Shown piece after piece: positions 53,944-63,217 of a DNA stretch of 64,000 nt. The stretch is taken from positions 124,001 through 188,000 of the forward strand of contig NZ_JNZO01000002.1 of NCBI RefSeq assembly GCF_000717595.1, in the 5' to 3' direction. The translations under genes and the position numbers were made by a program. This stretch comes from Streptomyces flavochromogenes (GTDB lineage: Bacteria; Actinomycetota; Actinomycetes; Streptomycetales; Streptomycetaceae). The notes beneath the pieces are model-generated. The model did no database searches. It was not told where the DNA came from and saw only the letters and a list, made by a program, of their open reading frames with translations. Each line of letters begins with the position of its first letter. Position 1 is the stretch's first letter.

Positions 53944-56280
53944 TCAGCCGGTGGGCTCGATCGTCACCTTGACGTGCTTCATGATCGGCTGATCGCTCTG
54001 CGTGCTGTAGTCGACCAGTGCGCAGAGCACGTTCATCTCCGGCATGTAGCCGGCCGCGCAGCCCCGGGGGATGTCGTACGGGATGGCGAGGTAGCCGCTG
54101 ACGGACCGTCGGCTGCCGTCCTTCGCGGTGCTCGTGATGTCGACGGGTCCCATGTCGGCGATCCCGCGTTCCCGCATGTCGGCCCGGTTCATGAAGACCA
54201 GCGTGCGCAGGTTCCTGATGCCGCGGTAGCGGTCGTTGTCGGAGTAGATGGTGGTGTTCCACTGGTCGTGGGACCGCATGGTGCCGAGGGCGAGGGTGCC
54301 CGGCTCGGGCACCACGTCGGGCAGCGGGGCGCTGGAGAACTCGGCGCGACCGGACGGGGTGAGGAAGACCAGTTCGCGGGCCGGCTGCTTGATGCGGAAG
54401 CCGAGCGGGAGACGCACCCGCCGGTTGAAGTCCTCGAAGCCGTCCAGGGCCCTGGCCATGGTGTCCCGGATGCGGTCGTAGTCCTCGATGTACCACTCCC
54501 AGGGCGTCGCGCTGTCGGGCAGCGCGGCCCGCGCCATGCCGGCGACGATCGCGGGTTCGGACAGCAGGTGCGAGGAGGCCGGGCGCTTCATGCCGATCGA
54601 CAGATGGACCATGCTCATCGAGTCCTCGACGGAGGTGCTCTGGATGCCCTTGCGCTGGTGGTCCTTCTCGGTGCGGCCGAGGCACGGCAGGATCAGTGCC
54701 TGCTTGCCGTGGACGAGATGACTGCGGTTCAGCTTGGTGCTCACCTGGACGGTGAGGTCGCAGGTGCGCAGCGCCGCGTAGGTGAGCGGGGTGTCGGGAG
54801 CGGCGAGCGCGAAGTTTCCGCCCATGCCGACGAAGACCTTGATCTCGCCGCGCTGCATCGCCTCGATGGTGCGCACGGTGTCCATCCCGTGCTTGCGCGG
54901 CGGTTCGATCTCGCAGACCTCGGCGAGACGGTCGAGGAACGCCTCGCTGGGTCGGTGGTCGATGCCGCAGGTGCGGTTGCCCTGGACGTTGCTGTGTCCG
55001 CGGACGGGGGAGGGGCCGGCGCCCTCGCGCCCCAGGTTGCCTCGGAGCAGCAGCAGGTTGACGATCTCCCGGACGGTGTCGACGCCGTGCTCGTGCTGGG
55101 TGAGGCCCAGGCACCAGCTGACGATGGAGCGGTCGGCCTCGCCGTACACGCGTGCGGCCTTGAGGACGTCGGCGCGGGTCAGTCCTGACTGCCGCTCGAT
55201 CTCCTCCCAGGGCGTGGCCTCGCACAGCGCGCGGTACGCGTCGAAGCCGCTCGTGTGGCGGTCGATGAACTCCCGGTCGAGTGCCTTGGGGTCGGTCGCG
55301 GACTGTTCCAGGACCGCCTTGGCCATGCCGCGGAGCAGCGCCATGTCGCCGCCGATGCGCGGCTGGAGGTTCAGCGTGCTGGTCTTCGTCGCCTTGAAGA
55401 GGGCCATGTCCGTGAAGTCGTGCGGGACGATGGTCCGGGTGGCGGCGGCCTCGACGAGCGGGTTGACGTGCACGATCTGCGCGCCGCGGTGGTGGGCCTC
55501 GGCGAGCGCGGTCAGCATCCGGGGTGCGTTCGAGGCGGCGTTCACCCCGAGGATGAACAGTGCGTCGGCGGTCTCCCAGTCCTTGAGGTCGACGGTGCCC
55601 TTGCCCGTGCCCAGGGAGGCCTGGAGGGCGCGGCCGCTGGCCTCGTGACACATGTTGGAGCAGTCGGGCAGGTTGTTGGTGCCGAGCTCACGGGCCATCA
55701 GCTGGTAGAGGAAGGTCGCCTCGTTGCCGAGCCGTCCCGATGTGTAGAAGGACGCCTGGTCGGGGTTGTCGAGGCCGCGCAGGGAACGCCCGACCACCTC
55801 GAACGCGTCCTTCCAGGTGATCGGGACGTAGTGGTCCGACTCCGGGTCGTAGACCATCGGCTCGGTCAGTCGGCCCTCGTTTTCGAGGTCGTAGTCGCTC
55901 CACTCGGCGAGTTCGGACACCGAGTGCGCGGCGAAGAACTCGGCTCCGACGCGCTTCCGGGTCATCTCCCAGGTGACGTGTTTGATGCCGTTCTCGCAGA
56001 TGTCCAGGTGCAGGCCCTTGGTGTCGTCGGGCCACGCGCAGCCGGGGCAGTCGAAACCGGTGTTCTCGTGGTTCATCCGCATGATCGCGCGTGGGCCGTC
56101 GACGAGGGCCCCCTCGCGGACGAGGAAGCCGGTCACGCTCTTGGCCGCGCCCCAGCCCGCCGCGGGGTGGTGGTAGGGGTGGAACTCGGGGTCGCCCTCG
56201 GGGGTGGGGCCCACCCGGTGTTCCACGGGCTCCGAGGCGCCGGGCGTCGGGGGTTGCTGCGCGTCCTGGTCGGTGCTCAA
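53944..56280 (-). CDS. FdhF/YdeP-family molybdopterin oxidoreductase
   Basis: Molybdenum enzyme of 778 residues in the formate dehydrogenase alpha/YdeP family. Near the N-terminus is GFDCPGCAW, then VPITWKDAFEVVGRSL, FYTSGRLGNEATFLYQLMAR and LPDCSNMCHEASG, the stretch beside the Mo ligand. The C-terminal MGD-binding domain has LVFMNRADMRERGIADMGPV. YdeP-type proteins lack the full [4Fe-4S] set of classical FDH, and here too only one CxxC is seen, so formate may not be the substrate. fdhD nearby supports a sulfurated cofactor. Confidence 0.92.
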   Translation of the reverse strand: MSTDQDAQQPPTPGASEPVEHRVGPTPEGDPEFHPYHHPAAGWGAAKSVTGFLVREGALVDGPRAIMRMNHENTGFDCPGCAWPDDTKGLHLDICENGIKHVTWEMTRKRVGAEFFAAHSVSELAEWSDYDLENEGRLTEPMVYDPESDHYVPITWKDAFEVVGRSLRGLDNPDQASFYTSGRLGNEATFLYQLMARELGTNNLPDCSNMCHEASGRALQASLGTGKGTVDLKDWETADALFILGVNAASNAPRMLTALAEAHHRGAQIVHVNPLVEAAATRTIVPHDFTDMALFKATKTSTLNLQPRIGGDMALLRGMAKAVLEQSATDPKALDREFIDRHTSGFDAYRALCEATPWEEIERQSGLTRADVLKAARVYGEADRSIVSWCLGLTQHEHGVDTVREIVNLLLLRGNLGREGAGPSPVRGHSNVQGNRTCGIDHRPSEAFLDRLAEVCEIEPPRKHGMDTVRTIEAMQRGEIKVFVGMGGNFALAAPDTPLTYAALRTCDLTVQVSTKLNRSHLVHGKQALILPCLGRTEKDHQRKGIQSTSVEDSMSMVHLSIGMKRPASSHLLSEPAIVAGMARAALPDSATPWEWYIEDYDRIRDTMARALDGFEDFNRRVRLPLGFRIKQPARELVFLTPSGRAEFSSAPLPDVVPEPGTLALGTMRSHDQWNTTIYSDNDRYRGIRNLRTLVFMNRADMRERGIADMGPVDITSTAKDGSRRSVSGYLAIPYDIPRGCAAGYMPEMNVLCALVDYSTQSDQPIMKHVKVTIEPTG

Positions 56281-56480
56281 GGCTGTTCACCCTTTCACCT
56301 GCGGAGATCTGGGGCACGACGGAACAGGAAGTCGCCCCTTCGGGCAGGTTATGCCCGCCGCATCACGGGTGCCACTCAGCCTCGAAAGGCCGTACGGGCT
56401 GCGTCCCGGATCAAGCGCGCCTACGCTGACGCTGTCCATTTCGTTACATATATGCGCGATTGCCTGTCGGCGGGAGTCCC

Positions 56481-57467
56481 ATGGTCGTCGTACAACCCGT
56501 CGTCGCCCCGTCATCCCGGGCGGCCGTGTTCCTCGTGGCCACCGTCAACCCCGGCGGCGAGGCCACGGTGCGGGGGGCCCTCCAGGACCTGTCGGGGCTG
56601 GTCCGGTCGGTGTCCTTCCGCTACCCCGACTCCGGCCTCACCTGCGTCGCCGGGATCGGCTCCCAGGGCTGGGACCGGCTCGTCGGCGGTCCGCGTCCCC
56701 GCGAACTCCACCCCTTCCCGGCCCTCAGGGGCCCCCGCCACCGGGCCCCGGCCACCCCCGGTGACCTGCTGTTCCACGTCCGTGCCGGGCGCATGGACCT
56801 CTGCTTCGAACTCGCCCGGCTGATCGTGGAGAGCCTGGGCCCCACCGTGACCGTCGTCGACGAGGTGCACGGCTTCGCGTACTTCGACGAGCGCGACCTC
56901 CTCGGCTTCGTCGACGGCAGCGAGAACCCGGGCGGCCAGGTGGCGGCCGAGGCGGTCCACATCGGCGACGAGGATCCCGACTTCCGCGGCGGCAGCTACG
57001 TCATCGTGCAGAAGTACCTGCACGAGATGCCGGCCTGGGACGCGCTGACCGTCGAACAGCAGGAGCACGTCATCGGACGCGCCAAGGCGTCCAACGTGGA
57101 GATGCCCGACGACGTCAAACCGTCGAACTCGCACGTCGCGCTGAACACCATCGTCGACGAGGACGGCGTCACCCGGCAGATCTTCCGCGCGAACATGCCG
57201 TTCGGCCGGATCGGCGGCGGCGAGCTCGGCACGTACTTCATCGGCTACGCGCGCACACCCGCCGTCACCGAACTGATGCTCCGCAACATGTTCCTCGGAG
57301 ACCCCCCGGGCAACACGGACCGCATCCTCGACTTCTCCCGTGCCGTGACCGGCGGCCTCTTCTTCGTGCCGAGCGCCGACCTCCTCGACGACCTGCCCGC
57401 CGCGCCGCCGGACGCCGCCGTCCGCCAGGGAGACTCCCTGGGCATCGGCGGCCTGAAAGGAGCCTGA
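56481..57467 (+). CDS. DyP-type peroxidase, encapsulin cargo
   Basis: Heme peroxidase of 328 residues, class B dye-decolourising type. The signature GFVDGSENP (distal Asp), SYVIVQKYLHEMPAWD, the proximal histidine in PSNSHVALN and the distal Arg in QIFRANMPFG are all present. The last residues SLGIGGLKGA match the short C-terminal peptide that targets cargo into encapsulin shells. ATG 56481 with GGGAG upstream. The encapsulin gene starts six bases after its stop. Confidence 0.95.
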   Translation: MVVVQPVVAPSSRAAVFLVATVNPGGEATVRGALQDLSGLVRSVSFRYPDSGLTCVAGIGSQGWDRLVGGPRPRELHPFPALRGPRHRAPATPGDLLFHVRAGRMDLCFELARLIVESLGPTVTVVDEVHGFAYFDERDLLGFVDGSENPGGQVAAEAVHIGDEDPDFRGGSYVIVQKYLHEMPAWDALTVEQQEHVIGRAKASNVEMPDDVKPSNSHVALNTIVDEDGVTRQIFRANMPFGRIGGGELGTYFIGYARTPAVTELMLRNMFLGDPPGNTDRILDFSRAVTGGLFFVPSADLLDDLPAAPPDAAVRQGDSLGIGGLKGA

Positions 57468-57473
57468 CTCCCC

Positions 57474-58340
57474 ATGACGACCCCCGACGCCACGACCCCC
57501 GGCCCCACGAGCGACCCGTACCACGGCCCCGACACGAACAACCTGCACCGCGAACTCGCCCCGATCACCCCTGCGGCCTGGGCCGAGATCGAGGAGGAGG
57601 CCCGCCGCACGTTCCGCCGCAACGTCGCAGGCCGCCGCGTCGTCGACGTCCCCGACCCCGGAGGTCCGGACCTCGCCGCCGTCGGCACGGGGCACCTCAG
57701 CGACATGGGCTCGCCCGCCCCCGGCGTCACCGCGCGGCTGCGCGAGGCGAGACCGCTGGTCGAACTCAGGGTGCCGTTCACCGTCGACCGGTCCGCCGTC
57801 GACGACGTCGAGCGCGGCGCGAAGGACTCCGACTGGCAGCCCGTCAAGGACGCCGCGCGCGCCATGGCGTTCGTCGAGGACCGCACGATCTTCGACGGGT
57901 TCGGGGCGGCCGGTGTCGACGGCCTGCGCGCCAGGTCCTCCAACCCGCTCGTCGAGCTCCCCACCGAGCCGCGCGACTACCCCGACGCCGTCAGCCGGGC
58001 CCTCACCTCCCTGCGCCTCGCCGGCGTCGACGGCCCCTACGCACTGCTCCTCGGCGCCGACGAGTACCGGGCGGTCAGCGAGACCTCCGACCACGGCTAC
58101 CCGATCGCGGCCCACCTCGGCCGCATGCTCGACGGCTCGCCGATCTGGGCACCGGCCCTCAGCGGCGGCTTCGTCCTGTCCACCCGGGGCGGCGACTTCG
58201 AGCTGGTCCTCGGCCAGGACCTGGCGATCGGCTACACGGGCCACGACGCGAACAGCGTGCAGCTCTACTTCCAGGAGACGCTGACCTTCCGTACGTACAC
58301 CGACGAGGCCGTGGTCGTCCTGGAGGCACCGGGCGCCTGA
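57474..58340 (+). CDS. Family 1 encapsulin nanocompartment shell protein
   Basis: HK97-fold shell protein of 288 residues that self-assembles into an icosahedral compartment around the DyP peroxidase. Typical segments: NLHRELAPITPAAWAEIEEE at the N-terminus (cargo-binding helix), GRRVVDVPDPGGPDLAAVGT, ARAMAFVEDRTIFDGFGAAG, and YTGHDANSVQLYFQETLTFR near the end. An extension of about 20 residues precedes the usual start. Two-gene operon with the peroxidase; a role in oxidative stress is the common view for this pair. Confidence 0.95.
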   Translation: MTTPDATTPGPTSDPYHGPDTNNLHRELAPITPAAWAEIEEEARRTFRRNVAGRRVVDVPDPGGPDLAAVGTGHLSDMGSPAPGVTARLREARPLVELRVPFTVDRSAVDDVERGAKDSDWQPVKDAARAMAFVEDRTIFDGFGAAGVDGLRARSSNPLVELPTEPRDYPDAVSRALTSLRLAGVDGPYALLLGADEYRAVSETSDHGYPIAAHLGRMLDGSPIWAPALSGGFVLSTRGGDFELVLGQDLAIGYTGHDANSVQLYFQETLTFRTYTDEAVVVLEAPGA

Positions 58341-58376
58341 GGATCCGGGGACCCGAGAGCCGGGAGGCCACACGCC

Positions 58377-59012
58377 GTGAAGAGTCCGCTGCTGCTCTCC
58401 GCCGTACCCCGCCTCGCCGTCTCGGCGCTGGTCGGGGCGGCGGTCGGCGTCGTCGTCGGCGCCACCACCCACGTGCCGCTGGGCGTCCTCTCCGCGATCG
58501 CCGTCGGGGAGACGCTCTTCGTCGTCGCCGGATGGGTCACGCTGTGGCCCATGGACGCCACCACCACCCATCGCAACGTACGCCGCGAGGAGTTCCGGCC
58601 CGTCGTCGAGGAGCTCGCCGTCGTCGGGACGGCGGTGGCCGGACTCGTCGGCATCATCGTCCTGCTCCTGGTCGGCAGATCGGATCTGAGCCACGCCGCC
58701 GCGGCGACCGCGCTCGCCGGGGTGTTCATGGCATGGGCGGCGCTGCACCTGATGTACGCCACCCGGTACGCGTACGTCTACTACCTGAAGCCCGGCGGCG
58801 GGATCGACTTCAACTCCCGGGAACCGCCCCGCTACAGCGACTTCCTCTACTTCAGCTACAACCTCGGCATGACCTACCAGGTCTCCGACACCGACGTCTC
58901 CAGCACGAGGATCCGCGCGATCGCGCTCCGTCACTGCCTGCTGTCGTACGTCTTCGGCGTGAGTATCCTGGCCACCACCATCAATCTCGTCACGGGCATC
59001 GTCACGGGCTGA
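58377..59012 (+). CDS. DUF1345 membrane protein
   Basis: A 211-residue protein with five helices: [80 protein letters not shown] and a final one. The DUF1345 signature [20 protein letters not shown], followed by [12 protein letters not shown], is complete. Function unknown. It follows encapsulin by 36 bp and may be in the same transcript. Confidence 0.92.
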   Translation: MKSPLLLSAVPRLAVSALVGAAVGVVVGATTHVPLGVLSAIAVGETLFVVAGWVTLWPMDATTTHRNVRREEFRPVVEELAVVGTAVAGLVGIIVLLLVGRSDLSHAAAATALAGVFMAWAALHLMYATRYAYVYYLKPGGGIDFNSREPPRYSDFLYFSYNLGMTYQVSDTDVSSTRIRAIALRHCLLSYVFGVSILATTINLVTGIVTG

Positions 59013-59052
59013 GGCGGTTCCGCACGGAGACTGCACCCCTGGAGAGCACGTC

Positions 59053-60552
59053 ATGACCACGGCCGTCGTCGTCGGTGCAGGGCCCAACGGGCTCGCCGCC
59101 GCCGCCCTGCTCGCGCGCGAGGGCCTGGAGGTCACCGTCCTGGAGGCCGCCGAGGAGATCGGCGGCGGCACCCGCAGCTTCGAGGCGATCCTGCCCGGTC
59201 TGCTGCACGACCACTGCTCCGCCATCCACCCGATGGCCGTCACCTCTCCCGCCCTCCGCTCGCTCGGCCTGGAACGCCACGGGCTGCGCTGGCGGCAGCC
59301 CGAGATCGACTGCGTCCACCCCCTCGACGACGGGACGGCCGGTGTCCTGTTCCGGTCCGTGGCGGAGACCGCCACCGGGCTCGGCGTCGACGGCGCCCGC
59401 TACCGGGCCCTGGTGGAGCCCTCCGTACGGCGGTGGGACATGCTCGCCCCCGACGTCATGGGCCCGCTGCTCCGGATCCCGGCGCATCCGCTGCCGCTGG
59501 CCCGTTTCGGCCTGCCGACCGTCCTGCCCGCCTCCGCCCTCGCGCGGCTCTTCCGCACGCCGCAGGCGCGGGCACTGTGGGCCGGAGTGGCCGCGCACTC
59601 CTTCCGCCCGCTCTCCGACCCGTTCAGCTCGGCCATCGGGCTCGGCATCCTCACCGCCGGGCACGCCGCCGGATGGGCCGTCGCCGAGGGCGGCTCGCAC
59701 TCCATCGCGCGCGGCATGGCCGCCGTACTCGCCGAGCACGGCGGCGCGATCCACACCGGCGTACGAATCACCGACCGCAGACAGCTCCCGCCCGCCGACG
59801 TGACCCTCCTCGACCTGGACCCCGGCCAGGTCGCACGCCTCTACGGCGACCGGCTGCCGGCGCGGGTGTCAGCCGCGTACCGGCGCTTCCGGCGCGGCCC
59901 CGGAGCCTTCAAGCTCGACCTCGCCGTCGAGGGCGGGGTGCCCTGGACGGACGAACGGGCCCGGCGCGCCGGCACCGTGCACCTCGGCGGTCCGCTCGCC
60001 GAAGTGGCCTTCACCGAGAAGGAGGTGACGGAGGGCCGGATGCCCGAGCGGCCCTTCGTGCTCGTGGGACAGCAGTACCTCGCCGACCCCGCCCGGTCCG
60101 TCGGCGACGTCCACCCCGTCTGGACGTACGCCCACGTCCCGTACGGCTACGAGGGCGACGCGACGGAGTCGATCCTGCGGCAGCTCGAACGCTTCGCGCC
60201 CGGCGTCCGCGAACGCATCGTGGGCCGACACCTCACCCGCCCGGCCGACTTCGCCGCCGCCAACCCCAACTTCGCCGGCGGCGACATCCTCACCGGAGCC
60301 AAGACCGTCCCCCAACTTCTCCTGGGCGCACGCCCCGCGCTCGACCCGTACGCCACCTCACTGCCCGGCGTGTTCCTCTGCTCGGCCGCCACCCCGCCCG
60401 GCCCCGGCGCCCACGGCATGTGCGGCGCGGGAGCGGCGGCGTCGGCCCTGCGCCACCTCGGGGCGAGGGCCTCGTGGCAGGGCGGCCGGCCGGCTAGTCG
60501 CCGAGGGACAGCACGACCGCCGTGGCCGGCCCCTCGGGAGTCACGTACGTGA
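59053..60552 (+). CDS. Phytoene desaturase-like FAD oxidoreductase
   Basis: A 499-residue flavin amine oxidase/phytoene dehydrogenase relative. N-terminal TAVVVGAGPNGLAAAALLAR is the FAD loop, with EIGGGTRSFE after it; the C-terminal substrate/FAD segment is LCSAATPPGPGAHGMCGAGA. The middle (GVPWTDERARRAGTVHLGG) matches the CrtI-like group of actinobacterial oxidoreductases not tied to carotenoids. Substrate unknown. The last 20 codons overlap, tail to tail, the end of the GreA-like gene; the true C-terminal domain may end before this stretch. Confidence 0.9.
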   Translation: MTTAVVVGAGPNGLAAAALLAREGLEVTVLEAAEEIGGGTRSFEAILPGLLHDHCSAIHPMAVTSPALRSLGLERHGLRWRQPEIDCVHPLDDGTAGVLFRSVAETATGLGVDGARYRALVEPSVRRWDMLAPDVMGPLLRIPAHPLPLARFGLPTVLPASALARLFRTPQARALWAGVAAHSFRPLSDPFSSAIGLGILTAGHAAGWAVAEGGSHSIARGMAAVLAEHGGAIHTGVRITDRRQLPPADVTLLDLDPGQVARLYGDRLPARVSAAYRRFRRGPGAFKLDLAVEGGVPWTDERARRAGTVHLGGPLAEVAFTEKEVTEGRMPERPFVLVGQQYLADPARSVGDVHPVWTYAHVPYGYEGDATESILRQLERFAPGVRERIVGRHLTRPADFAAANPNFAGGDILTGAKTVPQLLLGARPALDPYATSLPGVFLCSAATPPGPGAHGMCGAGAAASALRHLGARASWQGGRPASRRGTARPPWPAPRESRT

Positions 60553-60961
60553 CGGTGTCGCCCGCGCGGTGACCGAGCAGCGCGGCGCCCAGGGGGCTGT
60601 CGGCGGTGACCATCGTCCGGTCGAGCACGGCGGCCACCTCGCCGATCTGGACGGTCGACTCCGTGCCGTCCTCGAAGCGCACGGTCACGGTGGTGCCCAC
60701 GCCGACGGCGTCGGTGGGCGGTGCGCCCGCGGCGTCCGCCTCGCGCAGCCGTCCTCCGATCTCGTCAATGCGCCGGTCCAGCCGGTCGAGTTCCGTGGCG
60801 CGCTCCAGCTCGTCGGCCTGGTCGGCCCGGTCGCCGGTCTGGTCGCCGCCGCCGTCCTTGAGGGTGACGGCGACGGCCTCGCGTTCGGTGCGGAGGTCGT
60901 CGAGCTCCCGCTCCAGTGCCTCGCGGGCGACGGCGCTGATGGGCTCGGGTCCACCGGTCAT
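60494..60961 (-). CDS. GreA/GreB-type transcription elongation factor
   Basis: A 155-residue protein with the N-terminal coiled coil (SAVAREALERELDDLRTERE through ELDRLDRRIDEIGGRLREAD) and the C-terminal FKBP-like domain (VTVRFEDGTESTVQIGEV, DSPLGAALLGHRAGDTVTYV). Gre factors enter the RNA polymerase secondary channel and rescue backtracked complexes. The acidic tip between the helices reads GGGDQTGDRADQADE; whether it can stimulate cleavage is unclear. ATG 60961 with GGAG five bases upstream. 59-bp convergent overlap with the oxidoreductase gene. Confidence 0.88.
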   Translation of the reverse strand: MTGGPEPISAVAREALERELDDLRTEREAVAVTLKDGGGDQTGDRADQADELERATELDRLDRRIDEIGGRLREADAAGAPPTDAVGVGTTVTVRFEDGTESTVQIGEVAAVLDRTMVTADSPLGAALLGHRAGDTVTYVTPEGPATAVVLSLGD

Positions 60962-61077
60962 TGCTGCTCCCGTGGTGCGGCGGCACGATGACGTGCCGCA
61001 GGTCAAAAGCGGCATTTCTGACATTATCAGTCAGGTCGGCGGCCGTCGTCACAGGGGAGACCCGCAGGGTCTCCGGT

Positions 61078-62364
61078 TCAGTTCTTGCTGGGGCTCGGGC
61101 TGCTCGGGGCCGCCGCCGTGACCGGGATGTTGAAGACGTGGTCCGGGGTCACGACGCGGGTGATCGCCTCACCGAAGAGGGTGCTGGGTTCGTTGCCGTC
61201 GTGCAGTATGTCCGTGTTGAGGAGGACGACCAGGGTGGCCCGCGGCTCCGGCAGGTAGATCGTCAGCGACTCGTACCCGGGCAGGGAGCCGTTGTGGCCG
61301 ATCCAGCCCTGGACGTTGAAGATGCCGAGTCCGTATCCGGCGCCCGGGATGGCCGTCGGATAGACCTTGAGGCGCTCCGCCTGGGTCTCCGGAGTGAGCA
61401 GCGTGCCGGTGGCGACCACCCGCGCCCAGGTGCGCAGGTCCTGGAGGTTCGAGATCATCGCGCCGGCCGCCCAGCCCCAGGAGGGGTTCCAGTTCGTGGC
61501 GTCCTCGACCTGGCCCGAGGCGGTCTGGATGGTGTAGCCGTGTGCGTGCGGCTCCGGGAACGCGGCGTCGGTCGGGAAGACGGTGTGGTCCAGGCCCGTC
61601 GGGTCGAGCACGTTCTTCTGGATGAAATCGTGCAGCGGCGTGCCGCTGACCTTCTCCACGACGAGTCCGAGCAGGATCAGGTTGGTGTTGCAGTAGTCGA
61701 ACTCGGCCCCGGGCTGGAACTGGATCGGGTGCTTGAACGCGTAGTCGAGCAACTCCTGCGGGGTGAAGGGGCGATCGGGGTTCGAGGTGAACGCCTTGTA
61801 GAAGCTCTCGTCCGCCGAGTAGTTGAAGAGCCCGCTGCGCATGGACGCGAGGTTGCGCAGGGTGATCCTGTTGCCGTTCGGCACGCCGTCGACGTACTTG
61901 GAGATCGGGTCGTCGATGTTCAGCCTGCCCTGATCGGCGAGTTGGAGCAGCGCGGTCACCGTGAACGTCTTGGTCTCGCTGCCGATCCGCATGTACAGGT
62001 CGGGCCGCATGGGCTGCCCGGTCTCCTTGTCGGCGACGCCGAAGGAGCGGATGTACGTGCCCTTGCCGGGCGCCGAGAGCCCGACTGTGACACCGGGGAC
62101 GCCGGCCTCCTTCATGACGTCCTGGATCGCCTTGTCCAGGCGTTCGGTGACGGCCGGGGTGAGTTCGGGGAAGTCGCCCTGTGTCGAAGACGTCACGGGC
62201 GCCAAGTAGGGCCCAGGGATCGAGGGTTGGGCCGCGGCCCGATAGGGGCCCGGGGTGGGTGGTTCGGCGGCGAGGGCGGTGCCCGCGCCCAGCGGGGCGG
62301 CGAAGATTCCGAGAGCCGCGATTCCCGCGCAGACGCGCCTGCGGCATGTGCGTGAGTACCTCAC
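61078..62364 (-). CDS. Class C serine hydrolase (D-alanyl-D-alanine carboxypeptidase-like)
   Basis: Exported penicillin-binding-type hydrolase of 428 residues with all motifs intact: S129-E-T-K132 (RIGSETKTFT), Y224-C-N226 (FDYCNTN) and GWIGHNGSLPGY (HxG) near the end. Signal peptide RYSRTCRRRVCAGIAALGIF, cut near ALAAEPP; a short linker repeats PGPY before the domain. Likely acts on peptidoglycan stem peptides or related D-peptides. GTG 62364 with AGGAGG six bases upstream. It contrasts with the motif-less homologue at 30400-31641. Confidence 0.94.
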   Translation of the reverse strand: MRYSRTCRRRVCAGIAALGIFAAPLGAGTALAAEPPTPGPYRAAAQPSIPGPYLAPVTSSTQGDFPELTPAVTERLDKAIQDVMKEAGVPGVTVGLSAPGKGTYIRSFGVADKETGQPMRPDLYMRIGSETKTFTVTALLQLADQGRLNIDDPISKYVDGVPNGNRITLRNLASMRSGLFNYSADESFYKAFTSNPDRPFTPQELLDYAFKHPIQFQPGAEFDYCNTNLILLGLVVEKVSGTPLHDFIQKNVLDPTGLDHTVFPTDAAFPEPHAHGYTIQTASGQVEDATNWNPSWGWAAGAMISNLQDLRTWARVVATGTLLTPETQAERLKVYPTAIPGAGYGLGIFNVQGWIGHNGSLPGYESLTIYLPEPRATLVVLLNTDILHDGNEPSTLFGEAITRVVTPDHVFNIPVTAAAPSSPSPSKN

Positions 62365-62521
62365 GGCGGCCTCCTGCCGGCCGGGGACAACACTCCACTC
62401 CCAGGCTAGGCCGGGGCGCCCCGCCTCGCACGGTGACTCAGCGGCGTGGTCTGTTACGTTGCCGATGCCCGGGCCACGGAAGAGGTGGGCCGGACCCGCG
62501 AACGAGAGGGAGACCCGCACG

Positions 62522-63184
62522 ATGGCCGTCATCCACAAGACCACCATGCAGCCCACCAAGCTGGAACTGCTCACCGAGTGGCTCCCCACCCGCGCGTGGC
62601 ACACGGGCGGGGAGGCGCGACCGGCGCGGGTCGGCGGGTTCCGGCTCGACGACCCGGCGGGCGAGGTCGGCATCGAGTTCATGGTGGTGACCGACGGCGA
62701 GGGTGACGAGGCCACCGCGTACCTCGTCCCCCTGACGTACCGCGGAGAGCCGCTGGACGGAGCCGAGCACGCCCTCGTCGGCACCTCCGAACACGGCGTG
62801 CTCGGCACGCGATGGATCTACGACGGCACTCACGACCCCGTGCTCGCGGCCCAGTTGCACGCGCTCCTCACCGGCCGCGCCCAGGCACAGGCCCAGTCCC
62901 TGACCGACGCGCCGGACCTCACCGTCGCCGTCTCGCCGGTACCGGCGGACGGCACGGCCGCGGCGGAGCTCGTACGGGTCACGGACGGCCCGGACCACAC
63001 GGACGTGGTGGTGCGGACCGCCGACGCGGCCGCCCCGCTGACCCTGCGCGTCCGGCGGGTCCTCGGCGCCGGCACGGACCTGGCCCCGGGTGACGGCGGC
63101 GGAGTCACCGCCGAGTGGCGGCTCCCCGACGGAACCGCGGTCCGGGGCGTGTTCGCCGTCGCGGGCACCGGGACCGGGTCCTAG
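62522..63184 (+). CDS. Maltokinase N-terminal cap-like domain protein
   Basis: A 220-residue protein starting MAVIHKTTMQPTKLELLTEW, with ARPARVGGFRLDDPAGEVGI, DEATAYLVPLTYRGEPLDGA and GTSEHGVLGTRWIYDGTHDP. This is the cap domain found at the N-terminus of actinobacterial maltokinases, here without the kinase part (CG0192-like proteins). It probably forms a stand-alone domain in glycan/trehalose metabolism; function unproven. Divergent from the serine hydrolase. ATG 62522 behind GAGGGAGA. Confidence 0.85.
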   Translation: MAVIHKTTMQPTKLELLTEWLPTRAWHTGGEARPARVGGFRLDDPAGEVGIEFMVVTDGEGDEATAYLVPLTYRGEPLDGAEHALVGTSEHGVLGTRWIYDGTHDPVLAAQLHALLTGRAQAQAQSLTDAPDLTVAVSPVPADGTAAAELVRVTDGPDHTDVVVRTADAAAPLTLRVRRVLGAGTDLAPGDGGGVTAEWRLPDGTAVRGVFAVAGTGTGS

Positions 63185-63217
63185 CGCGGGCTTCGGAGAG
63201 GGCGGGGACCGGCGTTC

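Noticed and set aside
56511..59375. 954-codon leftward frame opposite DyP, encapsulin and DUF1345 genes
   Set aside because: It spans three well-defined genes on the other strand and has no recognisable domain.
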